NCBI RefSeq assembly: GCF_003797825.1 | Contig: NZ_RKME01000015.1 | Span: 1-64,000, forward strand | Length of the DNA stretch: 64,000 bases | Source of the DNA: Gordonia sp. OPL2 | GTDB lineage: Bacteria > Actinomycetota > Actinomycetes > Mycobacteriales > Mycobacteriaceae | Direction of reading: 5' to 3' | Shown here: piece by piece, positions 8,529 to 17,428 of the stretch | Position numbering within the stretch: the stretch's first letter is position 1 | How the letters are laid out: every line of letters starts with the position of its first letter | Translations under genes and position numbers: made by a program | The notes under the pieces: generated by a model | Seen by the model: only the letters and a program-made list of their open reading frames with translations | Told to the model about the DNA's origin: nothing | Databases searched by the model: none

Positions 8529-9431
8529 ATGCGCATCGGAATGACCATGCCGGTGATGGAACCCGGCCTCGACGCCGACCTGCTGAGGACCTGGGCCACC
8601 GAGATCGACGACGGCCCCTTCTCCTCACTCTGCTGGGGTGAGCGCATCGCCTTCGACAACCCCGACGCCCTCACCCTGCTGGGCGCGTTGTCGGCGTGGA
8701 CGCGTCGCGTTCGGCTGGTGACCACCGTCGTCGTACCGCAGTTGCACGACCCGGTGATGCTCGCCAAGGCCCTGGCCACCGGCGACATGCTGTGCGGTGG
8801 GCGGCTCACCGTCGGCCTCGGCATCGGTGGGCGCCATGAGGACTACCACGCCGTCGGCGCCGACACCGGCACCCAGAACATCCGCGGCATGGCCGACCGG
8901 GTCGACATCATGCGCCGCGTGTGGGCCGGCGAGAAGATCACCGAATCCGTGTTGCCCGTCGGGCCGGGCCCGGTGCAGGCCGGCGGACCAAAACTCCACG
9001 TCGGAACCACGGGACCCAAGACGATCCGCAACGCCGCCTCCTGGGCGAGCGGCGTCGCCGGGGTGACCCTCGACCTCGATCTGGCCAAACAGAACGAACT
9101 GTTCGACGTCGCGCGTGCGGCCTGGGCCGATGCCGCCAAACCTGCGCCCCACCTGGCCACGTCGTTCTGGTTCGCCCTCGGCACCGGCGACGACGGCGAG
9201 GGACCGCGCGAACAGGTGCACCGCCATCTCCGCCACTACATGAACTGGATTCCCGCCGACTTCGTCGACGCCATCGCACCGACCACCGGATGGGCCGGAA
9301 CCGAGGACGAGCTCGCCGCCACCCTCCGACGGTTCGCCGACATCGGAACCGACGAGGTTCAACTCATCCCCACCAGTTCCGACCCCGAACAGCTGCGTCG
9401 GGCCGCCGATGTCGCCGCCGAGTTCGCCTGA
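8529..9431 (+). CDS. Luciferase-like (LLM) flavin/F420-dependent oxidoreductase
   Basis: A 300-residue TIM-barrel protein of the bacterial-luciferase superfamily. It has the family's N-terminal MRIGMTMPVMEPG strand, the early acidic/W-containing segment, the central TTVVVPQLHDPVMLAKALAT, and the GLGIGGRHEDYHAVG loop followed by a C-terminal DxVQLIPTSSDPEQL. Such enzymes use F420 or FMN for hydride transfer; which one, and the substrate, are not evident. TACAAC lies 6 nt before the ATG, suggesting a leaderless message. The downstream SMR pair begins 4 nt after the stop, so the three genes are probably co-transcribed. Confidence 0.85.
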   Translation: MRIGMTMPVMEPGLDADLLRTWATEIDDGPFSSLCWGERIAFDNPDALTLLGALSAWTRRVRLVTTVVVPQLHDPVMLAKALATGDMLCGGRLTVGLGIGGRHEDYHAVGADTGTQNIRGMADRVDIMRRVWAGEKITESVLPVGPGPVQAGGPKLHVGTTGPKTIRNAASWASGVAGVTLDLDLAKQNELFDVARAAWADAAKPAPHLATSFWFALGTGDDGEGPREQVHRHLRHYMNWIPADFVDAIAPTTGWAGTEDELAATLRRFADIGTDEVQLIPTSSDPEQLRRAADVAAEFA

Positions 9432-9435
9432 ACCG

Positions 9436-9816
9436 ATGGCGTGGCTGTATCTGCTCGGAGCGATCGTGTGTGAGGTGACGGCCACGTTGTCGCTCAAGGG
9501 TTCCGCCACCGTGCCCGCCCTCTACGCCGTCGTCGTCGCCGGATATGCCGGCGCCTTCGTCTTTCTGACACTCGTGCTCAAGACCGGAATGGGACTCGGT
9601 GTGGCCTACGGCATCTGGGGCGCCACCGGAGTCGCCGCCACCGCCGTCCTGTCGACCGTGCTGTTCGGTGAGTCGTTCACCGTGCTGATGGGCATCGGCA
9701 TCGCCCTGATCGTCGCCGGCGTCCTGCTCGTCGAAACCGGTTCGGGCCGCGCCACTTCGGAGACAGCGCCAGGTGCCGGTGCCGATCGCGGCGTCGACGA
9801 CCCACCGGGAGCGTAG
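9436..9816 (+). CDS. SMR-family multidrug efflux subunit (first of pair)
   Basis: A 126-residue small multidrug resistance protein with four membrane helices. Glu13 in the first helix (GAIVCEVTATLSLKGS) matches the essential EmrE Glu14, and the fourth helix has the typical GIALIVAGVLLVE. A hydrophilic tail of about 20 residues follows. ATG 9436 starts 4 nt after the upstream stop. The next gene, a second SMR protein, begins 2 nt after this one ends. Adjacent SMR genes usually form obligate heterodimers (EbrAB, YkkCD). Confidence 0.92.
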   Translation: MAWLYLLGAIVCEVTATLSLKGSATVPALYAVVVAGYAGAFVFLTLVLKTGMGLGVAYGIWGATGVAATAVLSTVLFGESFTVLMGIGIALIVAGVLLVETGSGRATSETAPGAGADRGVDDPPGA

Positions 9817-9818
9817 CC

Positions 9819-10142
9819 GTGCAATACCTACTCCTGGTGTGCGCCATCCTCACCGAAGTCGTCGCGACCGTGTCCCTCCGCGTCGCCGCCGGCGGACGCC
9901 GGATCTTCTATGCGGTGGTCGCCGTCGGCTACATCCTCGCCTTCGTCGCACTCACCGGCAGCCTCCGCGCCGGGATGCCGCTGGGCATCGCCTACGGCAT
10001 CTGGGCCGCCGCCGGAGTCGCGCTGACCACCATCGCCTCCCGCATCCTCTTCGACGAACCATTGACCCGCACGATGCTGCTCGGGATCGGATTCATCATC
10101 GCCGGGGTGCTGCTGATCGAGGTGGGTGGGCATCAGGGGTGA
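9819..10142 (+). CDS. SMR-family multidrug efflux subunit (second of pair)
   Basis: A 107-residue four-helix SMR protein with Glu13 (VCAILTEVVATVSLR) in the same place as its partner, and GIGFIIAGVLLIEVGG in TM4. It lacks the partner's C-terminal tail. It starts with GTG after a 2-nt gap, implying tight co-translation and a 1:1 heterodimer with antiparallel subunits. The exported compound is unknown; the linked LLM oxidoreductase hints that it may be chemically modified first. Confidence 0.92.
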   Translation: MQYLLLVCAILTEVVATVSLRVAAGGRRIFYAVVAVGYILAFVALTGSLRAGMPLGIAYGIWAAAGVALTTIASRILFDEPLTRTMLLGIGFIIAGVLLIEVGGHQG

Positions 10143-10340
10143 GGGGAGCCACGTGACCGTGTTCCGTCCAAGAACCTTGAACCTCTCGGCCTGAAACCTG
10201 ATGTTCATCGCGTGCACGAAGTCGGTCATAGCAGTGCCAATAGCGTTGAGAACGTACTCATTTCACACATTCGACGTCAGGCGGATGTCCCGGTGACGCT
10301 CGCCGTCAGGATCGAGATGGCAGGAAAGTTATATGGGATC

Positions 10341-10358
10341 TATAGTGTGATCGAGAGG
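10341..10358 (+). promoter_or_regulatory. Promoter and ribosome binding site of the toxin-antitoxin operon
   Basis: A short AT-rich segment holds TATAGT (10341-10346) as -10 and GAGAGG (10353-10358) as ribosome binding site, 10 nt before the antitoxin ATG. The -35 is poor (TGGCAG 17 bp upstream). The 10143-10340 interval has lower GC than its surroundings and no gene I can support. Confidence 0.5.
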
Positions 10359-10368
10359 TGATGAATCC

Positions 10369-10761
10369 ATGACTGCAGCACATCCCCGGCCCGACCTGGC
10401 CGCCTACACCGACGCCGCACGTATGACCTCGCCCGAACTGGTGACCGCATTACGCGAGTTGCTGGGAGCAAAACTCGTCGCCTACCTGGGCCGAGTGAAG
10501 GAAACTCGAGCGGTACGCCAGTGGGCAGAAGGCACCCGAGCCATCGCCAATCCTGAAGACGTTGAGCGGCTCCGCATCGCCTACCGCGCCGCGCGCCTCA
10601 TCGCCGAACGCGACACTCCTGGAGTTGCCCAAGCGTGGTTTCAGGGTCTCAACCCGGTCCTTGACGACCGCGCACCGGCGCTACTCCTGCGTGACGGGGA
10701 TCTGGCCGACATCGGACCGAAGATACTGGCCGCTGCTCGCCAATTCGCTGCCGTGGGATGA
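10369..10761 (+). CDS. Antitoxin, Xre/MbcA/ParS toxin-binding family (DUF2384)
   Basis: A 130-residue antitoxin. The N-terminal half is a compact helical DNA-binding region (ELVTALRELLGAKLVAYLGRVKETRAVRQWAEG). The C-terminal part has the MbcA/ParS toxin-binding signature AQAWFQGLNPVLDDRAPALLLRDG. These antitoxins fill the NAD+ pocket of RES toxins with their C-terminus and repress the operon as complexes. The stop overlaps the toxin start (ATGA). The module lies between chromosomal genes in a lower-GC pocket, consistent with acquisition by transfer. Confidence 0.88.
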   Translation: MTAAHPRPDLAAYTDAARMTSPELVTALRELLGAKLVAYLGRVKETRAVRQWAEGTRAIANPEDVERLRIAYRAARLIAERDTPGVAQAWFQGLNPVLDDRAPALLLRDGDLADIGPKILAAARQFAAVG

Positions 10762-11510
10762 GCCAAGCCCAAGCCTCGACGATCGAGACCCCACTCGGCC
10801 CGCTCACCACAGCAGTACACGTCGGCACTGTCACGTATCGGATCGGATACGCACCGAACCCCTGGGCATGGACGCCATGGGAGTACGCCACCGGCGGCCG
10901 ATTCGCCGGTCGTTGGGATGATCCAGAAGGCGTGTGGCGCACTTTGTACTGTGCGCACGTTCCCCTGGCCTGTTACCTCGAGGTCCTCGCGTTCGCCCGA
11001 CCCAGTCCGCAGGTGATCGCCGACCTCGCCGAGATTGCGGTGGACGACGACGATGAGACCGATTATCCCTCGCTACCTCCCGGACGACTGCCCCAAGCAT
11101 GGTGCAGCGCCCGGATACTCGGCAGTGGTGCACTCACTGGACAGTTTGCGGTTCCAACCAGCACTCAGAGTCTCGCAACGCTGCGAGCACAATTCCGGCG
11201 TCGGGTGATTCGATACGGTCTCGATGACCTCGACACCGCTGCGCTGCGGGACGGCCGCCCCCGCGGACTCACTCAGGCCATCTCACGGTGGATATATGCC
11301 CTGACCGATCGCGAAGGACGCGCCATCGATGGCATTGAGTTCGACTCGCGCCACGGCGACCAACTGCGCATGTGGGCGCTGTACGAACGCAGCGGCGATC
11401 CCGAGATCAGCCCCCGTATCGACGTCCTCGACGACACCCCAATCCACGCCGACGATCCCATTCTCCAGCAAGCGATGTCCCTGCTCAGCCTCGAGTGGTC
11501 ATCCCCTTAG
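10758..11510 (+). CDS. RES-domain toxin (MbcT-like NAD+ phosphorylase/hydrolase)
   Basis: A 250-residue RES-family toxin. The Arg-Glu-Ser landmarks appear as YRIG (Arg28), GGRFAGRWDDP (Arg48), YLEVLAFARP (Glu75) and a later SRWIYA serine. RES toxins such as M. tuberculosis MbcT degrade NAD+. It is longer than many family members because of its acidic C-terminal extension with FDSRHGDQLRMWALYERS. The start overlaps the antitoxin by 4 bp, so translation is coupled. Catalytic residues look intact, so an active toxin is expected. Confidence 0.88.
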   Translation: MSQAQASTIETPLGPLTTAVHVGTVTYRIGYAPNPWAWTPWEYATGGRFAGRWDDPEGVWRTLYCAHVPLACYLEVLAFARPSPQVIADLAEIAVDDDDETDYPSLPPGRLPQAWCSARILGSGALTGQFAVPTSTQSLATLRAQFRRRVIRYGLDDLDTAALRDGRPRGLTQAISRWIYALTDREGRAIDGIEFDSRHGDQLRMWALYERSGDPEISPRIDVLDDTPIHADDPILQQAMSLLSLEWSSP

Positions 11511-11519
11511 CTGCACAGG

Positions 11520-11538
11520 GAGGGGTTCCGCACCCCTC
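11520..11538. terminator. Short hairpin between convergent genes
   Basis: GAGGGGT (11520-11526) and ACCCCTC (11532-11538) form a perfect 7-bp stem with a 5-nt loop. It sits between the RES toxin stop and the TetR gene stop and overlaps the TetR stop codon. Confidence 0.55.
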
Positions 11539-12208
11539 ACCCCTTCCCCAACGACGCATCCAATGCCAGCAACTGATCCGGCCGCACATCACGCAACACC
11601 GCCATCGTCGCGGTGACCGCCACCTCACACGCCGCATCGATATCAGCGTCATCGACGATCAACGCACGATAGGCGACATCGAGACTGATCCCGATCAACA
11701 ACGACGCGAGCGTGTCCGCGCTCGCCGCGATCTCGGCACCACGGGTCGCATAGTTCTCCCGCAACCGCGCAGCCACCCTCGGTTCCAGCGTCTGATACAG
11801 CCGACGCCCCGGATCCTCGGCCTCCTGCCGATGCCCGAGAAGAATCCGGAAACCCTCAGGATTACGGCGGGCATACTCGAACGTCGCCTCCACCGAATGA
11901 CGCGCGCGAGCACCGTAGGCCACATCGGTGGTGTCGTCGTACGCCGCGAACATCCACTCGGTGAACTCAGCCAGCTCACGCTCGACGACATTCTCCACCA
12001 ACGCATCCCGCGACCCGAAGTGCGCGTACAGGGTCACCCGGGTCGTCCCGCCCCGCTCGGCGATCATGTCCATCGTGGACCGCTCGACCCCGACCTCGGC
12101 GATCACCGCTCGCGCGGCGTCGAGTAGCTGATCGTCGGTCGGCCGGTTGCGGGTGCTACGCCCTCGAGCACGCCGACGCGAACCCTCGGCCCGTCCGGAC
12201 TTGGTCAC
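11537..12208 (-). CDS. TetR-family regulator next to Liv-type ABC operon
   Basis: A 223-residue TetR regulator with a basic N-terminus (KSGRAEGSRRRARGRS). The HTH at about residues 23-70 includes MDMIAERGGTTRVTLYAHFGSRDALV. Its helical C-terminal domain matches no specific ligand class that I recognise. GTG 12208 is chosen for AGGAG 6 nt upstream; an ATG at 12256 would add 16 residues without better support. It lies 75 nt downstream of the livF-like gene on the same strand and may control that importer. Confidence 0.85.
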   Translation of the reverse strand: MTKSGRAEGSRRRARGRSTRNRPTDDQLLDAARAVIAEVGVERSTMDMIAERGGTTRVTLYAHFGSRDALVENVVERELAEFTEWMFAAYDDTTDVAYGARARHSVEATFEYARRNPEGFRILLGHRQEAEDPGRRLYQTLEPRVAARLRENYATRGAEIAASADTLASLLIGISLDVAYRALIVDDADIDAACEVAVTATMAVLRDVRPDQLLALDASLGKG

Positions 12209-12283
12209 AGTGGTCTCCTGCTGAACGTCGTGGGCCGGCCTGGCCGGACCGGTCATGGTCGTGGTGGCGCCCCCCGACGAACC

Positions 12284-13054
12284 TCAGCCGACGCTGTCCG
12301 AATTGCCCAGCCGGCCGAAGTAGGCAGCCTCGACGGTATCCCGACGCTCCCGGAGTTCGCTCGCCGAGCCCCGCAACGCGACGCGCCCGTGATGCAGCAC
12401 GATCGCCGAGTCGGCGATCCCGAGCGCCAGGTCGATGTGCTGCTCGACCAGGACGACGGCCATCTGCTGGTCGTCGGCGATGGTCCGCAGCCGCGGCAGC
12501 AGATCCTGCACGGCGATCGGCGACAGACCGAGGCTCAGCTCGTCGATCAGCAGCACCGACGGTCTGGTGAGCAGCGCCTTGGCCAGCGCGAGCATCTGTT
12601 GTTCGCCGCCGGAGAGGTTGCCGCACCGCCGGCCGCGCAGGCTCTGCAGCTTCGGGAAGTGCTCGTAGACTGCGTCGATGCTGCCGCCGCCCTTGCGTTT
12701 GGCGAGACGCAGATTGTCCGACACGGACAGCCGGTGGAACACGCCGCGGTTGTCGGGCACGAGTGTCACGCCACGCCGGGCGTTACGTTCGACGCGTCCG
12801 TCGATGGCGTGACCGAGTGCGGTGATCGATCCCGACATCGTCGGCAGCGCGCCGACGGCCGCGAGCAGGGTCGTCGTCTTGCCCGCACCGTTGGGTCCGA
12901 GCAGCGCGAGGATCTCGCCCGGCCGTACGGAAGCGGAGAAGTCGCGGACGGCCGGCACACCGCCGTGTCCGATGGTGACGCCGTCGAAGGTCAGGACGGC
13001 GTCGGGTGTTGCGGCACCGTGGGTCGACGCGTCGGGGGCAGTGGCGTTGGTCAT
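12284..13054 (-). CDS. Branched-chain-amino-acid-type ABC importer ATPase (LivF-like)
   Basis: A 256-residue ABC ATPase with Walker A GPNGAGKTTTLL (about 53-64), signature NLSGGEQQMLALAKAL, Walker B VLLIDELSLGLSP and switch His in VEQHIDLAL. Glu after the Walker B Asp (LLIDE) is present. The short LivF-type fold (no C-terminal extension) and the partner gene's LivG fold identify the pair. The start overlaps the upstream gene (ATGA). It drives import of a branched-chain amino acid, amide or related carboxylate. Confidence 0.9.
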   Translation of the reverse strand: MTNATAPDASTHGAATPDAVLTFDGVTIGHGGVPAVRDFSASVRPGEILALLGPNGAGKTTTLLAAVGALPTMSGSITALGHAIDGRVERNARRGVTLVPDNRGVFHRLSVSDNLRLAKRKGGGSIDAVYEHFPKLQSLRGRRCGNLSGGEQQMLALAKALLTRPSVLLIDELSLGLSPIAVQDLLPRLRTIADDQQMAVVLVEQHIDLALGIADSAIVLHHGRVALRGSASELRERRDTVEAAYFGRLGNSDSVG

Positions 13055-13899
13055 CGGGCGTCCTCTCCGGTGGCGGTGTCGTCGGTGGTCGGCGCGAGCG
13101 TGTCGGGATCTGCCTGGACCTCGGCACTTCCCAGGTAGGCAGCCACGACGGCGGGATCGTCCTGGATCTCCGCGGGCGACCCGGACGCGATCACGCGGCC
13201 GAAGTCGAGGACATAGAGCCGGTCGCAGACATCGAGGACCAACGACATGTCGTGGTCGATCAGCAGGATGCCGATCCCGGTGGCGGCGATCCGCCGCAAC
13301 TCGGCGCCGAAGTCCCGGCTCTCATGGGTGTCGAGGCCGGCCGCCGGCTCGTCGAGCAGGACCAGCCGGGTGCCGCCGACGAGTGCCCGCGCCACACCGA
13401 CGAGCTTCTGCTGCCCGAGTGTCAGTTCGTCGGGCCGGCGGTCGGCCACCTCGCTGAGCCCGACGACCTCGAGCGCATGCTCGACGACGCCCGCAGGTGG
13501 TCGGGAGCCGGAGATGACGTCAGAGATCAAGGCGCGCAACCCGACCCGCTGTACCGCAACCGCCAGGTTCTGCACGACGGTGAGGTCGGCGAAGAGTTCA
13601 CCGGCCTGCCAGGTGCGGGCCATCCCGGCGTTGCGACGGCGGTGCGGGGCGCTCCGGTCGATCCGTGTGCCGTTCAGAACCACGTGGCCGGTCGACCGCG
13701 CGAACCCGGTCACCGCGTCGACAAACGTGGTCTTGCCCGCCCCGTTGGGCCCGATCAGCCCGACGATCTCCCCCGCCTCGACGGAGATGTCGATGTCGGC
13801 GTTGGCGGTGACACCGCCGTAGCGGACGGTCAGGCCGCGCGTCTGCAGCAACGGAGTCGTTGTGGCAGAGCCGGTGTCGATGCCGATGGTGTCAGACAT
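13051..13899 (-). CDS. Branched-chain-amino-acid-type ABC importer ATPase (LivG-like)
   Basis: A 282-residue ABC ATPase with Walker A GPNGAGKTTFVDAV, Walker B LVLLDEPAAGLD and switch His in LLIDHDMSLVLDVCD. The signature is altered, LTLGQQKLVGVARAL instead of LSGGQ, a variation found in LivG-type subunits. The LivG-specific ARTWQAGELF segment is present. It overlaps the permease gene by 8 bp and the LivF-like gene by 4 bp, so the three are one translational unit. The C-terminal 25 residues are acidic and unconserved. Confidence 0.9.
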   Translation of the reverse strand: MSDTIGIDTGSATTTPLLQTRGLTVRYGGVTANADIDISVEAGEIVGLIGPNGAGKTTFVDAVTGFARSTGHVVLNGTRIDRSAPHRRRNAGMARTWQAGELFADLTVVQNLAVAVQRVGLRALISDVISGSRPPAGVVEHALEVVGLSEVADRRPDELTLGQQKLVGVARALVGGTRLVLLDEPAAGLDTHESRDFGAELRRIAATGIGILLIDHDMSLVLDVCDRLYVLDFGRVIASGSPAEIQDDPAVVAAYLGSAEVQADPDTLAPTTDDTATGEDAR

Positions 13900-15904
13900 T
13901 CAGTCCCGCCTTCGATGTCGTCGGTGCGACGGCGGGCGTTGCGGCGCCCGGCCCGTCCGGACGTGGTCGGCCCCGGGGTCGTAGCCGTTCGGCGAGTTCG
14001 GCGACCGCACCGGAGACACCCACCGGGTTGAGTACGGCCATCAGGAGAAGGCCGCCGGCGGCGATGATCTCGTAGTACTCACCGAGATCGAGCGTCTGGT
14101 TGAGGAAGACATACCCGACACCCAGCGGCCCGATCACACCGGCGAGGAACGCGCCGGACACTGAGGTGATGCCGCCGACGTAGGTCATGGCGAGCAGCGT
14201 CAGTCCGACCATGACCGTGAACGAGCCGGCCGACAACTGACCGCGGCTGTACCCGATGAGGCAGCCGCCGACACCGGCGAGGAACGCCGACAATGCGAAT
14301 CCGAGCAGTTTGGTCGCGGCCACGTTGATGCCGACCGATGCCGCCGCACGTTCGTTGGACCGCACCGCGAGGAACGCCCGCCCGGTCGACCCGGACATGA
14401 AACGCATGACGACGAGGGTCGCCACGGCCACCACGATCAGGACCATCACCGCGAACCGCACCGTGACGAGGTTGGTGCCGTCGCGCACACCGAGGTCGAG
14501 CCCGAAGAGCGTGGGATCGGTGATCATGTTCCCCTCGTAGGCGGTGATCTCCGGGTTGTTGAACACGAACCCCTGGATGGCGATCGCCGCCGCGAGCGTC
14601 ACCACGGCCAGTTGCGCGCCGCGAATCCGCAGCGCGGGTATACCGACCAGGACGCCCAGAGCGGTCGCGATCAGCGCGGCGAACAGAATGCTGAACGGGA
14701 ACGGCACGTTCCAGTTCACCGTCAATTTCGACAGTGCGAACCCGGCGGTGCCGGCGAATGCCATGGAGGCCAACGAGATCTGTCCCAGGTAACCGGTGAG
14801 GAGCACCAGCGAGAGAGCGATGAGCGACAGAATGATCGAGGTGACGACCCCGAATCGCCATGTGCCGGAGGTCAACAGGACCGCCGCGATGACCACGGCC
14901 AGCGTGACCACGGTCGGGATGAGACGAATCCGCGGGATTCGGACTGCCGGCATCTTCACCTCACCGAGGGAGCCGCGCGACGGGATGCGTCCGCCCATCA
15001 GGAACAGCGCGACGACGATCACGACGAACGGCACGGCGTCGCCCAGCCCTGCCTGTGCCCACTCCGGCCACCAGTCCTTGGTGGTCAGCCAGGTGATGAC
15101 GGCCTGGAAGGCACCGAGGGCGAGCCCACCGGCACAGGCGATTCCGAACGAGGTCAGGCGGCCCAGCAACGCTACCGCCAGCGCGGGGATGACGAAGAAG
15201 GTGTAGCTGGTGACGTTCAGCCCGATGGTGAACGCCGCCAGGATGACGATCAGTCCGGTCGCGGCGCCGGTCAGCACCCAGACGATGGCGGCGAGCCGGT
15301 CCGGCGAGTAGCCGACCAGCCGTGCGGCGAGTTCGTCTTCGGCCCCGGCCCGAGTCGCCACGCCGAGTCGCGTGAGTCGGAAGTAGGCCCAGAAGAGTGC
15401 GGCGATCGCTATGGCGAGGCCGGCGAGGATCAGGTCGGACACATTGACGACGGCTCCGGCGAACTCGACGGTCTTGTCCGGCAGCACGGCGAGTGCCAGC
15501 AGATTCTCTGTGTCGAAACGCAATTGGACGAGGGCCTGGAGGAACAGCATGAATCCTACGGAGGCCACGACCTGCGCCAGCACCGGCGCCTGACGCAGCG
15601 GGCGGAACACCAGGTAGTGCGCGAGCACCGCCCAGATGACTGTGGACAGCACGCCGATCGTGATGGCGAGGCCCATCGGGGTGGGATCGTCGGCGCTGCC
15701 GAGGCTTATCGTGCCGATCGGCAGGACGAGGCTGCCGTCGGTGCGCAGCGCGGCGACGGCGTACACCGCCCAGAGGCCCAGTGCACCCTGGGCGAAGTTG
15801 ATGATGCCGGTCGCCGCGTAGACACCGACGAGCGACGACGCGAGGACCGCATAGACGGCGCCGGTCGAGAGACCGAGGAACACGAATTGCAGGAATTGAC
15901 CCAT
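13892..15904 (-). CDS. Fused LivH-LivM permease of a branched-chain-amino-acid-type ABC importer
   Basis: A 670-residue fusion of both permease subunits. Residues about 1-290 are LivH-like, with the opening MGQFLQFVFLGLSTGAVYAV and FAQGALG. After a short linker, residues about 320-640 are LivM-like (LVLLTGYLGQISLASMAFAG, GIPALRIRGAQLAVVTLAAA, FLAVRSNERAAASVGIN). These are separate genes in enteric bacteria. ATG 15904 is preferred; an in-frame TTG at 15931 is possible. The C-terminus is a Pro/Arg-rich tail. It lies 125 nt after the binding-protein gene. Confidence 0.9.
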   Translation of the reverse strand: MGQFLQFVFLGLSTGAVYAVLASSLVGVYAATGIINFAQGALGLWAVYAVAALRTDGSLVLPIGTISLGSADDPTPMGLAITIGVLSTVIWAVLAHYLVFRPLRQAPVLAQVVASVGFMLFLQALVQLRFDTENLLALAVLPDKTVEFAGAVVNVSDLILAGLAIAIAALFWAYFRLTRLGVATRAGAEDELAARLVGYSPDRLAAIVWVLTGAATGLIVILAAFTIGLNVTSYTFFVIPALAVALLGRLTSFGIACAGGLALGAFQAVITWLTTKDWWPEWAQAGLGDAVPFVVIVVALFLMGGRIPSRGSLGEVKMPAVRIPRIRLIPTVVTLAVVIAAVLLTSGTWRFGVVTSIILSLIALSLVLLTGYLGQISLASMAFAGTAGFALSKLTVNWNVPFPFSILFAALIATALGVLVGIPALRIRGAQLAVVTLAAAIAIQGFVFNNPEITAYEGNMITDPTLFGLDLGVRDGTNLVTVRFAVMVLIVVAVATLVVMRFMSGSTGRAFLAVRSNERAAASVGINVAATKLLGFALSAFLAGVGGCLIGYSRGQLSAGSFTVMVGLTLLAMTYVGGITSVSGAFLAGVIGPLGVGYVFLNQTLDLGEYYEIIAAGGLLLMAVLNPVGVSGAVAELAERLRPRGRPRPDGPGAATPAVAPTTSKAGLNV

Positions 15905-16029
15905 ACCGAACCGATCGATCGGCGCGCACAACCGGCGCGGTGAGTGGTGAACGGTGGTGCGGGTCGGGCGGACGCTGTTCTGCGGTCCGCCCGACCCGGC
16001 TCTTCTACCCCGTGAGAGAACTATCGATG

Positions 16030-17292
16030 CTAGGCGGCGCCCGGGATGAGCTTCAGCACCTCGGGATTCGGGGTGATGAACCCACCGCCGACCGGCTTCG
16101 TCGTCTTGTCACCGGTGACCTCGAACAGCAGCATCTCGGTGGTGCAGTTCGGTGAGGTCGGCTTGTTGCACGTCAGCTTGGGCCCCAGGAAGCTCTGGAA
16201 GTCCGTCAGGCCCTTGAGTCCGTTCAACACGTTGGGGCCGGTGAGGTCGGTGACCTTGGCCTGGTTGAGGCCGTTGGCGAAGTCGACGAAGGTCGAGAAC
16301 GCACCGTAGGCGTAGAACCCGCCTGCGCCGTCGGCGTCATCGATGTACTTCTCGGCGATCGCCAGGTTCGACTTGGCCGGCTCCGGCGCCGAATCCTTCG
16401 CCGGTGGTTGCCAACCGGGCGAGTAGGTCTGCGCACCGACCGCCTGGGTGCCCATGGTGTCGATGAACTCCGTGCAGGCCGCCATGAACATAGTGTTCTT
16501 GTAGCCGACCGACCGCAGCGACTGCGACAGCTTGGTGCAGGTGTTGTCGTTGGGTGCCGTCATGAGGCCGGCTGCCGCCGGATTGCCCTCGGCGAGAGTC
16601 GTTGCCAGCGCGGTGAAGTTCGGTCCCGTCGGCGGGTAGTAGACGCTCTTGACGTCGATACCCAGCTGCTTGCCGAGCGGCGCGAGCAGGCCGTCGAAGA
16701 CCTGATGGGCCTGCGGCAGATCGGCATTCGCCAGCGTGAGCGAGTCTTTGCCGGCAGCCTTGAGCGACTGCATGAACCCGACCAGGAACGCCGCGGGCGG
16801 CGGACCGAAGTACACCCGGTTGTCGGGCTTGGCACCGGTGGCGGTGTTGAACGGGATCTGCCCGACGAGCGGTATCTTCGCCGACGTCAGAATCGGTACC
16901 GCAGCCAGCGATTCCGAGTTGTAGCCGTCGATCGCTGCGACCACCCCTGCCTGCACGAACTGGTTCGCACAGGCGATGGTCGATTCGGGTGCGGTCTGGT
17001 CGATCCCACAGTCGACGACCTCGATCGGCCGGCCGTTGATGCCGCCGATCTGATTGTTGATGTAGTTGACCGCAGCGTCTTTGCCGGTGCTCACACCGGC
17101 CTGCGTCGCGGGGCCCTTCGACGGGTTGAACAGTCCGACCTTGATCGGCTCACCGGCGGCCTTGACGCCGCTCTCCTCCACGGCGCTGCTGTCGCCGCTC
17201 GATCCGCTGTCATCGCTGCTACACGAGACAACGGAGAAAACACACGCCGCGGCGACCGCCGCTGCGAGAACCCGACCAGTTCTCCTACGCAT
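16030..17292 (-). CDS. Liv-type substrate-binding lipoprotein
   Basis: A 420-residue periplasmic-binding-fold lipoprotein. The signal peptide ends in lipobox VVSC with the lipidated Cys at residue 24, followed by a Ser/Asp-rich linker. The mature part has the type-1 Leu/Ile/Val-binding architecture (IKVGLFNPSKGPATQAGVSTGKDAAV... AIDGYNSES). ATG 17292 is chosen because GGAAAGG lies 9 nt upstream; GTG 17298 is too close to it. It delivers the ligand to the fused permease encoded next. The ligand cannot be determined from the sequence. Confidence 0.9.
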   Translation of the reverse strand: MRRRTGRVLAAAVAAACVFSVVSCSSDDSGSSGDSSAVEESGVKAAGEPIKVGLFNPSKGPATQAGVSTGKDAAVNYINNQIGGINGRPIEVVDCGIDQTAPESTIACANQFVQAGVVAAIDGYNSESLAAVPILTSAKIPLVGQIPFNTATGAKPDNRVYFGPPPAAFLVGFMQSLKAAGKDSLTLANADLPQAHQVFDGLLAPLGKQLGIDVKSVYYPPTGPNFTALATTLAEGNPAAAGLMTAPNDNTCTKLSQSLRSVGYKNTMFMAACTEFIDTMGTQAVGAQTYSPGWQPPAKDSAPEPAKSNLAIAEKYIDDADGAGGFYAYGAFSTFVDFANGLNQAKVTDLTGPNVLNGLKGLTDFQSFLGPKLTCNKPTSPNCTTEMLLFEVTGDKTTKPVGGGFITPNPEVLKLIPGAA

Positions 17293-17428
17293 TCTCACAT
17301 GCCTTTCCCGCCGACCCCGGGCACGACAGATCAGCCCGGGAGGGCCTACGAGTTACGGGGTTGGTGCTTCGGGTCGCCGGCGGCGATCCGCGGGCCCGAT
17401 CCCGGTATGTGTGATCTGGGCCACTGGC

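Noticed and set aside
10143..10340. Possible gene fragment on the minus strand (frame reading MTDFVHAMNIRFQAERF)
   Set aside because: The open frame soon enters antisense of the SMR gene; no ribosome binding site or homology that I can recognise.
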